Shown: in pieces, positions 51,301 through 59,342 of the stretch
Layout: every line of letters starts with the position of its first letter
Numbering within the stretch: the stretch's first letter is position 1
Assembly: GCA_914767715.1 (NCBI GenBank)
Contig: OU612069.1
Span: 14,693,387 to 14,757,386 of the forward strand
Direction of reading: 5' to 3'
DNA length: 64,000 nucleotides
Origin: Membranipora membranacea
Taxonomy: Eukaryota > Bryozoa > Gymnolaemata > Cheilostomatida > Membraniporidae
The notes under the pieces: generated by a model
Told to the model about the DNA's origin: nothing
Databases searched by the model: none
Seen by the model: the letters and a program-made list of their open reading frames with translations, nothing else
Position numbers and translations under genes: made by a program

Positions 51301-54300
51301 GGTGTTTGTAATTGAAATAATACAAATTTTCAAATTTAATATTGATTTATAACATCCAAATTAAGAAGGAGTGCATCATTACGCATTAACTATCAAAATA
51401 TAACTTTTGTGGTTGTCCGCCACTTTAAAGGAGTTAGATTACTCATATTTCATAAAAATATTATATTTCAATGGTTCAATCACATTACAGATTGACTGAG
51501 CAACAGCATCCTCAGTCACAGACTGTGGTGATATCTATGAATGAGGACATGGCCCAAACTGATGAATCTAACAGCCAGAGTGATTGCGAATCAGAGACAT
51601 GGGAATCAGTTTCAACAAACAGCGATGTACTGTCAATACCAGAGGAACTGGTGAGTTCTTGATCAATTCATTTTTGTAAGCAAATTCACTCTGAACTTGT
51701 GTTATTAAAAATCGTGATTTTTATAGCTAAGTGTAAGAGGACAGAGAGGCTACTTGAAGTAACATCAACTACTTGTCCATTACAGGCGGCTGATCTGAAT
51801 GGAACGCACGAAACTATTCACAAAGCGTTTTGGGTACCAAACAGCGCTAAAGAAAATGTAACACTCTCTGTCGTAACATATGGGACGAAAGAACAATTGA
51901 GTCACATCACTTTTATTATGAAAGGATACAGGCAATCGGTACCAGACTACATGAGCTTGCATCAGGAGACAATCTTGAAAATCACCACAAGCCACCCTAG
52001 GAATCTTCAGCTTTCGAAACTTTTTTCCCCCGAAGGAAACACACTTTATGTTTGTGTGCCGATAAAAAATCTCGAGGGTCTAGATGCTGACACACTGTTT
52101 TCCGAAGGCGAGGCTGTAGATGGGCAACAGGATAATGAAGGAACACTCACATATAAACTGATCGGAAGCACAATCAGTATTCGTGAGGCCAACAGTGCAA
52201 GCAGGGAAATTGAATTCTCAGTTGAGACTAAGAATGGACACAAGTTGGAGGTTATCGGTTGTTTGAATGAAAAGGAAATACCGGACCCTTTTTCTCAAGA
52301 CTTAAAATCGCTGGATGAACTTCACAACCCCGAGGATACACTAGAGTTGACTGCTGTGGTGTCAACAATGAGGCAACCTAGTGGACAGTACTTATCCTTG
52401 TTTGAGTTTTCTGTTAGCCAGCTGGAGAATCCTTCTTGTGTTGATTCACAGTCATGGAAGAAACAATCACTGTACCTCAAGAACGATGCCCTTCACAATG
52501 CAGTTGCTAGCTATTGGGACCAACACTTCTTCCCAGAACTGGAGGGGCATGTGAAACAGGAATCATCAGAGAAATGGAAGCAAAACCGATGCTCATTTAT
52601 GATCACAGCAATGGCACCACAACACACACCAGATGGAGAAATCTCAGCATCTCCTATCCAAGCAGATTGGACTTCCTACTACGACAGAAAAGCTTGCTTT
52701 TTCCATCACCCAAACAATCAAGACTTCTGCATTGAGATCAAGGAGCCTGCCAGTCCAATGGTTTCAATTCACCGTCCTGGAGCATCAGGTGTCCCACACC
52801 GTTCAAGTCATAAGCTGTGTTCAAAGTCTCCTAACAACCCGGATAAGGTATCTTAAATTAGGACTCACAATTTTTCCCTTCATGAATGGTTTTCTATCAT
52901 CATTACCAGCAATCAAATTAATTACATGTGTGTGTAATGGGTCAAATTTATTTCAATTAGTTTTTACTTTTTATAGGTAAATTTTGCACTAAGGCACATG
53001 ACAGTGGTATTTTTGTTTTAAATACAGTGCACTTCACTTCGTACAGACCTCCTGTGTCTGCTTTTGTCTCAATTTAGTCTTAATTATGATTTGTGTTAAA
53101 TCTGACAAAGATTATGAAGGCAGAATCAAATGAAGAGTGCTGTGGTACATTGGTGCACCTTCAAACCAGAGTATACATCCTAGACCTCTTAAATTTTGTA
53201 ACCTTTTGTTACATCTTTGTTTATGTATTTGTACTTGTGCTTTGTAGAGAATGCATCAACACATTCAAAAAGAGCTGCAACGGGAACAAAAGACAGCTTC
53301 AGATTGTCTCATGAAGGAGCACAATCCATCGCAAGGGCCAGGATCTGCCCTATCTGCCATGATATCCACAGCAAAACATCAGGATGTTCTTGAAACATCT
53401 GTTATTCTCGTAGATGGAGTCATCAACAGCTGTGGGCATATTTGGGGTCAAGCTAATGATGGATGGATACTAAGCATCCACTGCCTCTACAATGCTGATC
53501 TGAAGTCAAAAGTCCAAACGGCCTGGGTTAGGAAAATAGAAGATGGATCGATGAAAAGTCTACCATCTCACGCTCGCTGGCTTAACTTCATGCAACCTCA
53601 AAGCAAGCATATCTTGAAAGCTCCCGATGCACTGAAAAGAAACAAAAGGATGACACAACTTTCTGCCAATAGACTCACAATTGAGTGTAAGGAGGGAGGA
53701 TGGTTTACCGTGACAGGACCTCAGGACAACAAGTACAAATGTCAAGCGATTAACTTCAGGGATGAGGTGAGTGCTAAAAACTGAGGTTGGGATTTTGCTT
53801 AAGAGGTTTTAAAATTGTATGCAATAATTGCAGTAAAACAGTTTAGTAACGATGTGACAGTTTTTACACTTTAAAAAATTTGCCATTGCACCACACTACA
53901 CTCAGTTGAATGCAGTTTTAGCCTAATTTAAAACCATATTTATAAATTTGTGACAGACCTGTTTGTATAGAGAGTCATCTATTCACCAAAGCATACCAAT
54001 CATATTGCGTCTGTTTTTCAGCATGACTATAGTGAGTGTATCAGGAATGCTGCATCACTAGATGAGATGAAGAAATGGGTGAAAGGCATAATCACAGAAA
54101 TAAGCGGATCTGATGAAAAGAGATCTGCACTGGAAGCACGGACAAAGGTTAGTTCTTCGATGATCATCAATTTGATTAAACTCGACGGTCACTTCACTTA
54201 GCTTAATGATCCCTTTTTCAATGAGATAAACTTGTATTCGAGTTGCAAAAAAAACTATATCAAACATTATTGTATCCTAGTGAATATTTCCTCATACATA

Positions 54301-55373
54301 GTTTTTTTACAATTTAATAACAGGAGAGCTCTGAGATAGATGAAAAAGAACTTTACCTTCCTGGGGAAGATAACGGTTCGGAGACTCTCACAGTTTGTGC
54401 TCATGAAGTTAAGACGCCACTCTATTGTGGGGCAGGCGAGACGGAAATCAAGACAGATACATACTTCATCATGGCAATTGGTGATGAATCATGTATATCA
54501 TTTCCCCATAGATTTCATTATCATGATGTGCTTCATTCTTGGATCTGTTACTCTTGGTCAATGGAAAGCGCAATTTTGAGAGCGCGAGTAAAGTCTTATT
54601 GGGCGGGACTGAGAGGGAGTTCTGATAAGGCTTTACAACTCTGTCTTAAAGCAGAGCACATGGTATGCCATAAACAAGCCTTTTCTGGGATGTCAGTCCC
54701 TAGAAAGCAGTTCTACATTGAGTACAAACGGGGATCGGTACGTTTTCCAACTGATAAAAAAGGAATAGGCATGGCATTATGGGTTCATGATAGTAATCCC
54801 AAAGCACTCATGCACCATCTGGAAGGTACTGATGCGTTCAAATGCTGGCGTGCAGGACTTTTCTTTCCATTAAACATGTCCGATCTTAAAACCGATGTAG
54901 ACACAAATCCAATGTTCTCCCAGAGTCAACAACCCACATCAGCAAAATTTCCAACCATGCAGTTCGGAATGTTACAATTTCCATATGTAGGTAATAGAAT
55001 GGGAGACCCTACTCATACCACAAATCCTAATGTACATTCTGACTTTGTTGCATCAAATGGAACAGAGAGCTCTGAGAGAAGGCCTAATAGTTCTAATAAC
55101 ATGACAAAGCCCAACAATGCTTCGTCTGAAACTGGTGAAAATGAAGGGGGTCAAGATTCACAGGAATATGCGGGAGCAAGGCCAAAAACAACAACCCAGT
55201 CGCTTCCAAACCACGGCCAGTCCCTACAAGCCGAATCCCCCAGAACTCACTCCCTAATGTTAGATGATGATGATAGGGCTCATCACAAGTTTGCAAAGCC
55301 AGGATCACTCCCTGCTCCCCCAGACTTAGAATCGATACATACCTGGGTACATAAGGCAATAACCAAACCTTAG
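30194..55373 (+). CDS. Atlastin/GBP-like pseudo-GTPase fusion gene (about 16 exons)
   Basis: One multi-exon plus-strand gene of about 1,600 codons. Exons: 30194-30391, 30914-31054, 31663-31812, 37581-37703, 39365-39503, 44885-45012, 45081-45464, 47160-47373, 48067-48194, 48470-48591, 49336-49503, 51491-51650, 51786-52847, 53248-53766, 54022-54147, 54324-55373. Almost every junction is GT-AG with matching phase, which argues for one transcript. The N-terminal ~290 residues follow the atlastin GTPase order but lack its nucleotide-binding residues. A hydrophobic segment, acidic low-complexity exons and a large unrecognised region follow. The start ATG sits directly after a TTCTTCTTCAG acceptor, so a 5' UTR exon is likely. 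Function unknown; I infer a scaffold or regulatory role. Possible missed exons: between 31812 and 37581, and between 39503 and 44885. Confidence 0.75.
30575..30730. repeat. Intronic minisatellite (GTCATCTACTACTAC)
   Basis: In intron 1. Units such as GGTCATCTACTACTACC and CAGTYGACTACTAGG repeat imperfectly, with an internal CTA microsatellite expansion near 30680-30700. Confidence 0.8.
30914..31054 (+). CDS. Exon 2: degenerate switch I region
   Basis: 47 codons, phase 0 to 0. DWMKSGDELPL matches the atlastin DW..GDDEPL segment, and FAVWMWQEPFIVKRPDRSK matches the strand that in atlastin reads TTGI.IW.E.F...P.G.K. The switch I threonines are replaced (DEFAV). The shared WQEPF-type pattern makes the homology credible despite the lost catalytic site. 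Confidence 0.75.
31663..31812 (+). CDS. Exon 3: degenerate G3 (DxxG) region
   Basis: 50 codons, phase 0 to 0. It opens VAILLAYGGKHQLIASE, aligned with the family VAVLLMDTQGAFDSQST; Asp of DxxG is Ala and only the Gly remains. It continues through SLSSNVVHSVGFYRPRIMQP in place of the TSSVQVYNLSQNI strand and helix. About 25 family residues after this point are missing, by loss or an unfound exon. Confidence 0.75.
32414..35440 (-). mobile_element. RTE-like LINE, antisense in intron 3, defective
   Basis: From 35440 downwards the minus strand gives an AP endonuclease (IAALNIGTLTAQIREIADMM, NIDILCLQETKW at about 35080-35170; TYNIISAYAPQQG and LILAGDLNGHTGR at about 34700-34900), a linker, reverse transcriptase (KNNKSTGPDGLPIDLIKLL at about 33800; GNYRGIKLLSHCLK and QYGFQKGGST at about 33500-33640) and the C-terminal block KRLEWYGHVCRRE at about 32690. 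This order and the RLEWYGHV tail are typical of the RTE/BovB clade. Frameshifts separate the parts, and VGLH joins directly to LERILEVWRERM, so the QG.ALSP and FADD blocks are missing. Confidence 0.85.
32821..33035 (+). mobile_element. tRNA-derived SINE nested in the LINE
   Basis: Contains an A box TGGCTCAGTTGG (about 32828) and a B box GGTTCGAATCC (about 32880) at tRNA-like spacing, with AGAGCACCAGTCTTCAGCGC between them and a tRNA-unrelated tail of about 140 bases. CTTGAG occurs at both edges (32815-32820 and 33036-33041), a possible target duplication. It interrupts the LINE between its reverse-transcriptase and C-terminal blocks. Confidence 0.8.
37581..37703 (+). CDS. Exon 4: degenerate G4 region
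   Basis: 41 codons, phase 0 to 0. PFRRPFNGYDWSEMMECH corresponds to the family KPFQSLIFLVRDWSFPYEF: the RD guanine-specificity motif is YD, followed by a conserved Trp. It ends in SIALRIIRCL, the helix before the next exon. Confidence 0.7.
39365..39503 (+). CDS. Exon 5: end of GTPase-like domain
   Basis: 46 codons plus one base, phase 0 to 1. FGVYMAASLPHSGIDVHLAI aligns with the family motif around FLLPHPGLKVA at the end of the atlastin G domain. This LPHxG match is one of the stronger homology signals in the gene. Confidence 0.75.
39504..44884 (+). other. Intron 5
   Basis: A 5.4 kb intron, AT-rich, with no convincing exon. Part of the middle domain of an atlastin would be expected here and may be lost or hidden. 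The palindromic element at 43171-43216 is inside it. Confidence 0.5.
43171..43216. mobile_element. ~46-bp palindromic miniature element
   Basis: CAAGGAGTAACAGGGCT pairs with AGCCCTGTTACTCCTTG around a short loop. GCTTAGAC lies on both sides, consistent with an 8-base duplication as for the hAT-type element at 22742; the palindrome end makes the exact boundary ambiguous by a base or two. Confidence 0.7.
44885..45012 (+). CDS. Exon 6: start of middle domain
   Basis: Phase 1 to 0. IFLRSIANMVEAASCLSAPR and VIMEANPF can be laid on the atlastin segment L.EYFKAYI...GEELP.P..MLQATAEAN, the first middle-domain helices. Similarity is weaker than in exons 1-5. After this exon the atlastin resemblance ends. 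Confidence 0.65.
45081..45464 (+). CDS. Exon 7: unrecognised
   Basis: 128 codons if it starts at 45081, phase 0 to 0, following an intron of only 68 bases. The later part is protein-like (EKPVLLNMYGFDDNSFFKPW, SSSDLDDTVKF, CEAAYSLARLSHQRL). The first ~41 residues look intron-like, and TTTGTACAG at about 45203 could be the true acceptor. Confidence 0.65.
47027..47112. repeat. Intronic inverted repeat, ~22-bp arms
   Basis: ATACATATTTTAGATTACAC pairs with the right arm CTAGTGTAATCTAATCTAAAATATGTAT, which carries a 5-base internal duplication. It ends about 20 bases before the likely exon 8 acceptor and could fold near the splice site. Confidence 0.65.
47160..47373 (+). CDS. Exon 8: hydrophobic, possible membrane segment
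   Basis: Reads LVEVLLGYDVIEYGSQSALL then LLATAFLKLIYWRERL: a hydrophobic stretch of about 16 residues followed by a basic cluster, which could be a membrane anchor. It leaves in phase 1 at a perfect GTAAGT donor and joins exon 9 in frame. The acceptor is uncertain: TTTATTTACAG at 47134 is stronger but needs a different incoming phase, while TTTTCAAG at 47159 keeps phase 0. Confidence 0.6.
48067..48194 (+). CDS. Exon 9: acidic Asp/His-rich
   Basis: Phase 1 to 0. SDDHCDKEQDIDIDHDTDEL is strongly acidic and likely disordered, then a short helix WLEMTLHFLMK. Confidence 0.7.
48470..48591 (+). CDS. Exon 10: unrecognised
   Basis: Phase 0 to 2, encoding DTLSVIYNIVDGNLIGIPVP and a helix NHLLAFAQSIK. 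Donor GTAAGA at 48592. Confidence 0.7.
48775..49000 (-). mobile_element. tRNA-derived SINE in intron 10
   Basis: The minus strand starts GGAGCGACCATGGTGCAATGG, with an A-box-like TGGTGCAATGG as in arginine tRNA genes, then ATAGGGCATGGGTC and a weak B-box region GTGCGTCTCCCGG. The rest is tRNA-unrelated body. Confidence 0.6.
49336..49503 (+). CDS. Exon 11: acidic Ser/Thr-rich, duplicated
   Basis: Phase 2 to 2. LNEDEPIVEQPICSDYETES, then LETHSTKSVVLSTSESEQL. Paralogous to exon 12. Its donor (AAAAG then GTTGGA) is weak but keeps the phase needed by exon 12. A tandem acceptor (CAGAG) could shift the start by two bases. Confidence 0.7.
49504..51490 (+). other. Intron 11
   Basis: A 2 kb AT-rich intron. 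A frame at 51071-51292 is AT-rich and lacks splice or homology support. Confidence 0.5.
51491..51650 (+). CDS. Exon 12: paralogue of exon 11
   Basis: Phase 2 to 0. MNEDMAQTDESNSQSDCESE, then TWESVSTNSDVLSIPEEL. The shared frame NED...SD.E.E..E..ST.S.VLS...E.L with exon 11 and identical incoming phase indicate exon duplication. Likely disordered, with many potential phosphorylation sites. Confidence 0.78.
51786..52847 (+). CDS. Exon 13: large exon of the C-terminal region
   Basis: 354 codons, phase 0 to 0, the longest uninterrupted frame in the window. Strand-rich pattern (NVTLSVVTYGTKEQLSHITF, TLTYKLIGSTISIREAN, EIEFSVETKNGHKLEVIGCL) suggests a beta-sandwich-like fold. Aromatic-rich blocks WTSYYDRKACFFHHP and YLSLFEFSVSQLENP follow. 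No family recognised. Confidence 0.85.
53248..53766 (+). CDS. Exon 14: C-terminal region
   Basis: 173 codons, phase 0 to 0. Opens with a charged helix MHQHIQKELQREQKTAS, then SVILVDGVINSCGHIWGQAN and WILSIHCLYNADLKSKVQTA, and TIECKEGGWFTVTGPQDNKY, again strand-rich. Not recognised. Confidence 0.85.
54022..54147 (+). CDS. Exon 15: short helical exon
   Basis: 42 codons, phase 0 to 0: HDYSECIRNAASLDEMKKWV and a charged continuation to EARTK. Acceptor TGTTTTTCAG, donor GTTAGT. Confidence 0.8.
54324..55373 (+). CDS. Exon 16: terminal exon with disordered tail
   Basis: 349 codons and stop. The first ~190 residues look folded and are Trp/His/Tyr-rich (RFHYHDVLHSWICYSWSMES, KAEHMVCHKQAFSGMSV, KKGIGMALWVHDSNPK, FKCWRAGLFFPLNM). 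The last ~150 are Ser/Asn/Pro/Gln-rich and probably disordered. A polyadenylation signal follows at 55758. Confidence 0.85.
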   Translation, partial: ESSEIDEKELYLPGEDNGSETLTVCAHEVKTPLYCGAGETEIKTDTYFIMAIGDESCISFPHRFHYHDVLHSWICYSWSMESAILRARVKSYWAGLRGSSDKALQLCLKAEHMVCHKQAFSGMSVPRKQFYIEYKRGSVRFPTDKKGIGMALWVHDSNPKALMHHLEGTDAFKCWRAGLFFPLNMSDLKTDVDTNPMFSQSQQPTSAKFPTMQFGMLQFPYVGNRMGDPTHTTNPNVHSDFVASNGTESSERRPNSSNNMTKPNNASSETGENEGGQDSQEYAGARPKTTTQSLPNHGQSLQAESPRTHSLMLDDDDRAHHKFAKPGSLPAPPDLESIHTWVHKAITKP

Positions 55374-55757
55374 CCAAGATACCCTGTGTGTGATACAATC
55401 AAATCTTGACATAAACGATAACATATCCTAATGTTGATCATTGCGAAAACCAGAACAATGATCTTCATAGCAAAAGGATTAGTGCAGAAAGTTTGAGTTT
55501 GAGATCGTTTGCAACTTTATCATGTATGCTATTTTATTCCCAGCTTTATTTATTCTATATTATCAAAATACTGTTAACAACAACCTGGATGATTGATCAA
55601 TTTGACTAATCTAATTTTTATTTATTTTTTATTTTGGTCAAATGTAACGATTTGGTATTTTGAATTTGTTGATGACAAATACACTATAATTTTGCATCAG
55701 AGACTTTGAAATTTTTTTTTTTAATCAAATATCCTTTGCCTGCTTGATTATTTTTGC

Positions 55758-55763
55758 AATAAA
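55758..55763 (+). terminator. Polyadenylation signal of the pseudo-GTPase gene
   Basis: AATAAA, 385 bases after the stop codon, the first canonical hexamer in a T-rich 3' flank; a CT microsatellite follows at 55780-55792. Confidence 0.55.
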
Positions 55764-55769
55764 ATTGGT

Positions 55770-57000
55770 TGACTATAGTCTCTCTCTCTCTATATAGCTT
55801 TTTGACAATGACATAACTGAATGGTGATTGATCGTACTGTAAGGTTGTGTATTGTAGCCTCGGTGTTCGCTACTGGACAAGCCATGATCAATTTTGGAAA
55901 CATAACTCAGATTTTGTCCATGACACACCAGCAGGCCCACTGTCACTGAACCACAATATCTAGCTGTCCAGGCAATATATTGATCAATAGATTTGCACAC
56001 TATATGTTACATGCTACTGCCCTCCATACTACACAATCCTGACCACAGCCCACTTTTGTCCTAGTAACTTCTTCAAAACAAAAAAAATATGATACATTCA
56101 TGCCTGCCATAATAATCAGAATTGACATCAACTGGTGAAGAAGAAGAAGGCTGATTAGTTAATTATTTTTCAGCTTTTTTTGTCATTTGATGATATATAA
56201 TTTGAGATAGTTGTAGCAAGTCAAACAACTGCTAGACCTTGACATGGTCAATACATTGACCTCGGGTTGGACGATCTTAATAAAAATAAGAGATATCTGA
56301 TACTCGCTGCTAGCTTGTTACTACTGAGTCAGTGCACATTCAATCATTAGCCACCTGCCTCTAGCATTTGGAAACAATGCACTCATTATTACCGCGGTAT
56401 GCTTGACTAAGTTGTAACCACTCATTGACATTAACAAATAATTGCTACCACACAACCCGATATCTTATGTCACTCACAATTAAGTTCCTCATTCTAAATG
56501 TATGTGGTGTCCTGTAAGCAAAAACATCAACCTCTCTTATAAAAATTGTTGAAAATGTCTAAAAAATGAAAACAAAAACTACAGAGACGAATGTTCGGGC
56601 TCTTGCCCCAAAGATGGGAGATGGGCGGTGATAGGACTATCAACAATCTGGCATATCTTCTAAAAACGATAAATACTCTACTCAAAAAAATTGGTCAACA
56701 GAACAGAACAACAGATCAGGGTCAGACAAACAATCTGCAGATTGATATTACAAGGAGTAATTCGGATTTCAATAATTGCTGACTGAAAACTAAAATTCTC
56801 AACAAGGATCGGTACTAGTTGTACTTTCATCCATACAAGCAACAGAGAATGCAGATGTTTTGACATCTATCTAAACGATAATCTTTTAGTTATTTATTTA
56901 TTTATTGAGGTTTTCTAAAAGTTCATAATTTAAGCAAATAAAAAATAGCTTGTTGACCTCACATACATTACATATAGATCTAAAAACCAACTTGAGTAAA
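55770..57000. other. Intergenic DNA
   Basis: No supported gene. A 63-codon frame at 56591-56782 (MFGLLPQRWEMGGDRTINNL) has plausible composition but no splice or homology support. Confidence 0.4.
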
Positions 57001-57002
57001 AA

Positions 57003-57075
57003 GGGCGGGCGGGGCGGGGCGGGGCGGGGCGGGGCGGGGCGGGGCGGGGCGGGGCGGGGCGGGGCGGGGTGGGGC
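57003..57075. repeat. GGGGC pentanucleotide microsatellite, ~13 units
   Basis: Plus-strand GGGGC repeated with one GGGGT near the end, almost uninterrupted. Four-G runs every five bases make it a strong G-quadruplex candidate, in otherwise AT-rich DNA. Confidence 0.95.
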
Positions 57076-57476
57076 AGCATGAGTAGGAATCTTGTCAACA
57101 AGCTCTGTAATGTTGAATCATAGCATGAAATGATTTTATGAAAGCATCTAAGCTGCACCCAGTAAAGATAAGGAAGCCACCCATAATGAGAATTCGAAGA
57201 CTCACTGCATATGCGTTTTAGACTTCATGGTCTCAGGCTCATCGGGGACTTCAACATCTGAAGTCAAAACATACATGATCAATGCAAAAAACAAGCAGAG
57301 ACAGGTTCCCAAGCAGTTTCCAAACAAGTAAAGACAAATTCTTAACAGATTCAAAAACCAAAAGATTCCTTTTGCGAATCATATCATGAACTTGACAGGA
57401 GTTCTGACTTTCTGCTATTAAAAATCTCTGATGTTGGACAATGGATAGAAGCTCAAATTAAAATGCTAGCCAAACT

Positions 57477-57990
57477 TTGTTCATCATCTATGACAGAAAC
57501 AAGATTAAGATTAAGATAAACAAAAGTTTGGCATTTTTCCAGAAATGCAGGGCATTCCTAGATAGTAAATCATCTCGTAACTTTTATTTCCAGTATGTCT
57601 TTTGTCATTATGATATATGGCATCCGCATATATGGCAACCTATCACCACAATATATTCTTGAAAGAATATACTTGCTCCAGAAGAGGGCTTTCCGCCTAA
57701 TAGCAAATGTCAACCACATACCGTATCATGTAATACATACAAGAGATTTACATACATCTCTTGGTCTGATTCCTTTTCCTCTCCTTGCTGGTCATTTCAC
57801 CTGTATTTTGGGTTTTCAAATTTTGCATTTGATGGCGCCGACTTACATTATCACAGCGATCAATTAGGACAAAAAATCACTACAAGTATTAACTCTTTAC
57901 CAATTCAGATACGCTCAGCAACCAAACTTACTCATTTTAAACAACAGCTATCAAAGCACATTATATCCTATTATTTTTTATTACTTGTGA
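57477..57990 (+). mobile_element. Non-LTR retrotransposon 3' fragment
   Basis: Two overlapping plus frames hold a reverse-transcriptase C-terminal segment: YGIRIYGNLSPQYILERIYL then LQKRAFRLIANVNHIPYHVI, the W/YG...LQK.A.R.I signature of Jockey/CR1-like elements. A frameshift at about 57600 and missing upstream domains mark it as dead. Confidence 0.7.
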
Positions 57991-57999
57991 TTTTTTGCT

Positions 58000-59340
58000 T
58001 TTTCTCTTCGCTTAAGTTTTTTTTTTCTGTCACGGCATGAAAAACATTCCTAAAGATGATTATATAAGAGATGAATTTGAGAGACACTCGAAATGGGCTT
58101 ATGAGGATTTAGATCATAAAATGGAACGATCGAAACAATAACTGTCTCAAAATGTCAAATGCACTATAACTCGAGATGTTATGTCAAAATAGCTCACATT
58201 CCTCCATTAGGATAAACCCCAAGTTACTAAACTTTAGGCTAGTAATGTCAACTCAACATAGAATATAATTTCAAATGTTTGTGGATCAACTTTGTATTAT
58301 TTCGGCTCTAGGATGGATATGGGTGCTGTTTAACAATGCGTAAGTAGCCACCAGACCCTAATTTTGAAATCATGTTACTTTGCTTCTTGGCACTTTGAAA
58401 AGTATGTGTCTCCTGAAATCATCAAGCAGTGGGCGTCTCTCTTTTAGCCTAACTATCTTCATATCAAGCATAGCCACCAAAGGGGCTTGAGACCTGACAG
58501 TTAAACTCAACCACATCCTTAGCTCGCAATATCCAACGCAAAACAAAGCTTATACACAGAGTGGCACATTTTGTTGTTTGGCATCATTGTGGCCTCACAG
58601 CAATTAAATGATGTTAAAGCATGCTTTTCCAGTAATGATTCAGGGTGCCCGCATGCACACTTCTTTTCTATCAAATTATTATATGGCCTGATGTACATAA
58701 AGGCCTAAAAACATGTTCTAGTTGTTTTTTATTGCATTACAATACATTGCTAAGCAAAAGAGATTAAGGGCCCTCCCTAAGATGAGAATACTTTGGTCCC
58801 ATATGAAAGAAAACATGAAATGTCTTTTGATAGGTTACAACAGGAGATCATTACCCAAGTCTCTTACTGGTTCCCGGTTATGATTCAAATGAATTCTATT
58901 AATGGCAACATTTCTATACTTGAATAACTATTCTAATCGCAAAGATACAACAGTGCTCTGACATTGCGGGGTCACTTGATCACCCCAATAACATTTAAAA
59001 GAATAGGAAGGCACAGGCGATGTGTATCTGCAGACAGACTGTTGATATGGTATCGGTATTTAACTGACTTATCTGCTGTTTTGATAAGGCTTTACATCCT
59101 AATAAAAAGAGAAAACAATGAAAGTTATAATTTATTTCTCATGTTCCATGGTGATTGGCATTGAGGGCGCTCATATTCACTACATGAGTTTGTCAATTCT
59201 TGTGAACGCAGTCTTCTCAATTTTCTGGGTACTCAAAGAAAACTTGATGGGCAGTTTAAAAATCTTTCATTGAAAAGACCTTTACATTGAGACAAACCAG
59301 CAAAATCAGTTATTATTTTTGCTCACATACATATATCTGC
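58000..59340. other. Region upstream of the NHL-like exons
   Basis: Should contain 5' exons or the promoter of the next gene if it starts in the window. A frame at 58964-59164 (FKRIGRHRRCVSADRLLIWY) is the only one with ordinary composition, and its phase and homology do not settle the matter. Confidence 0.3.
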
Positions 59341-59342
59341 AG

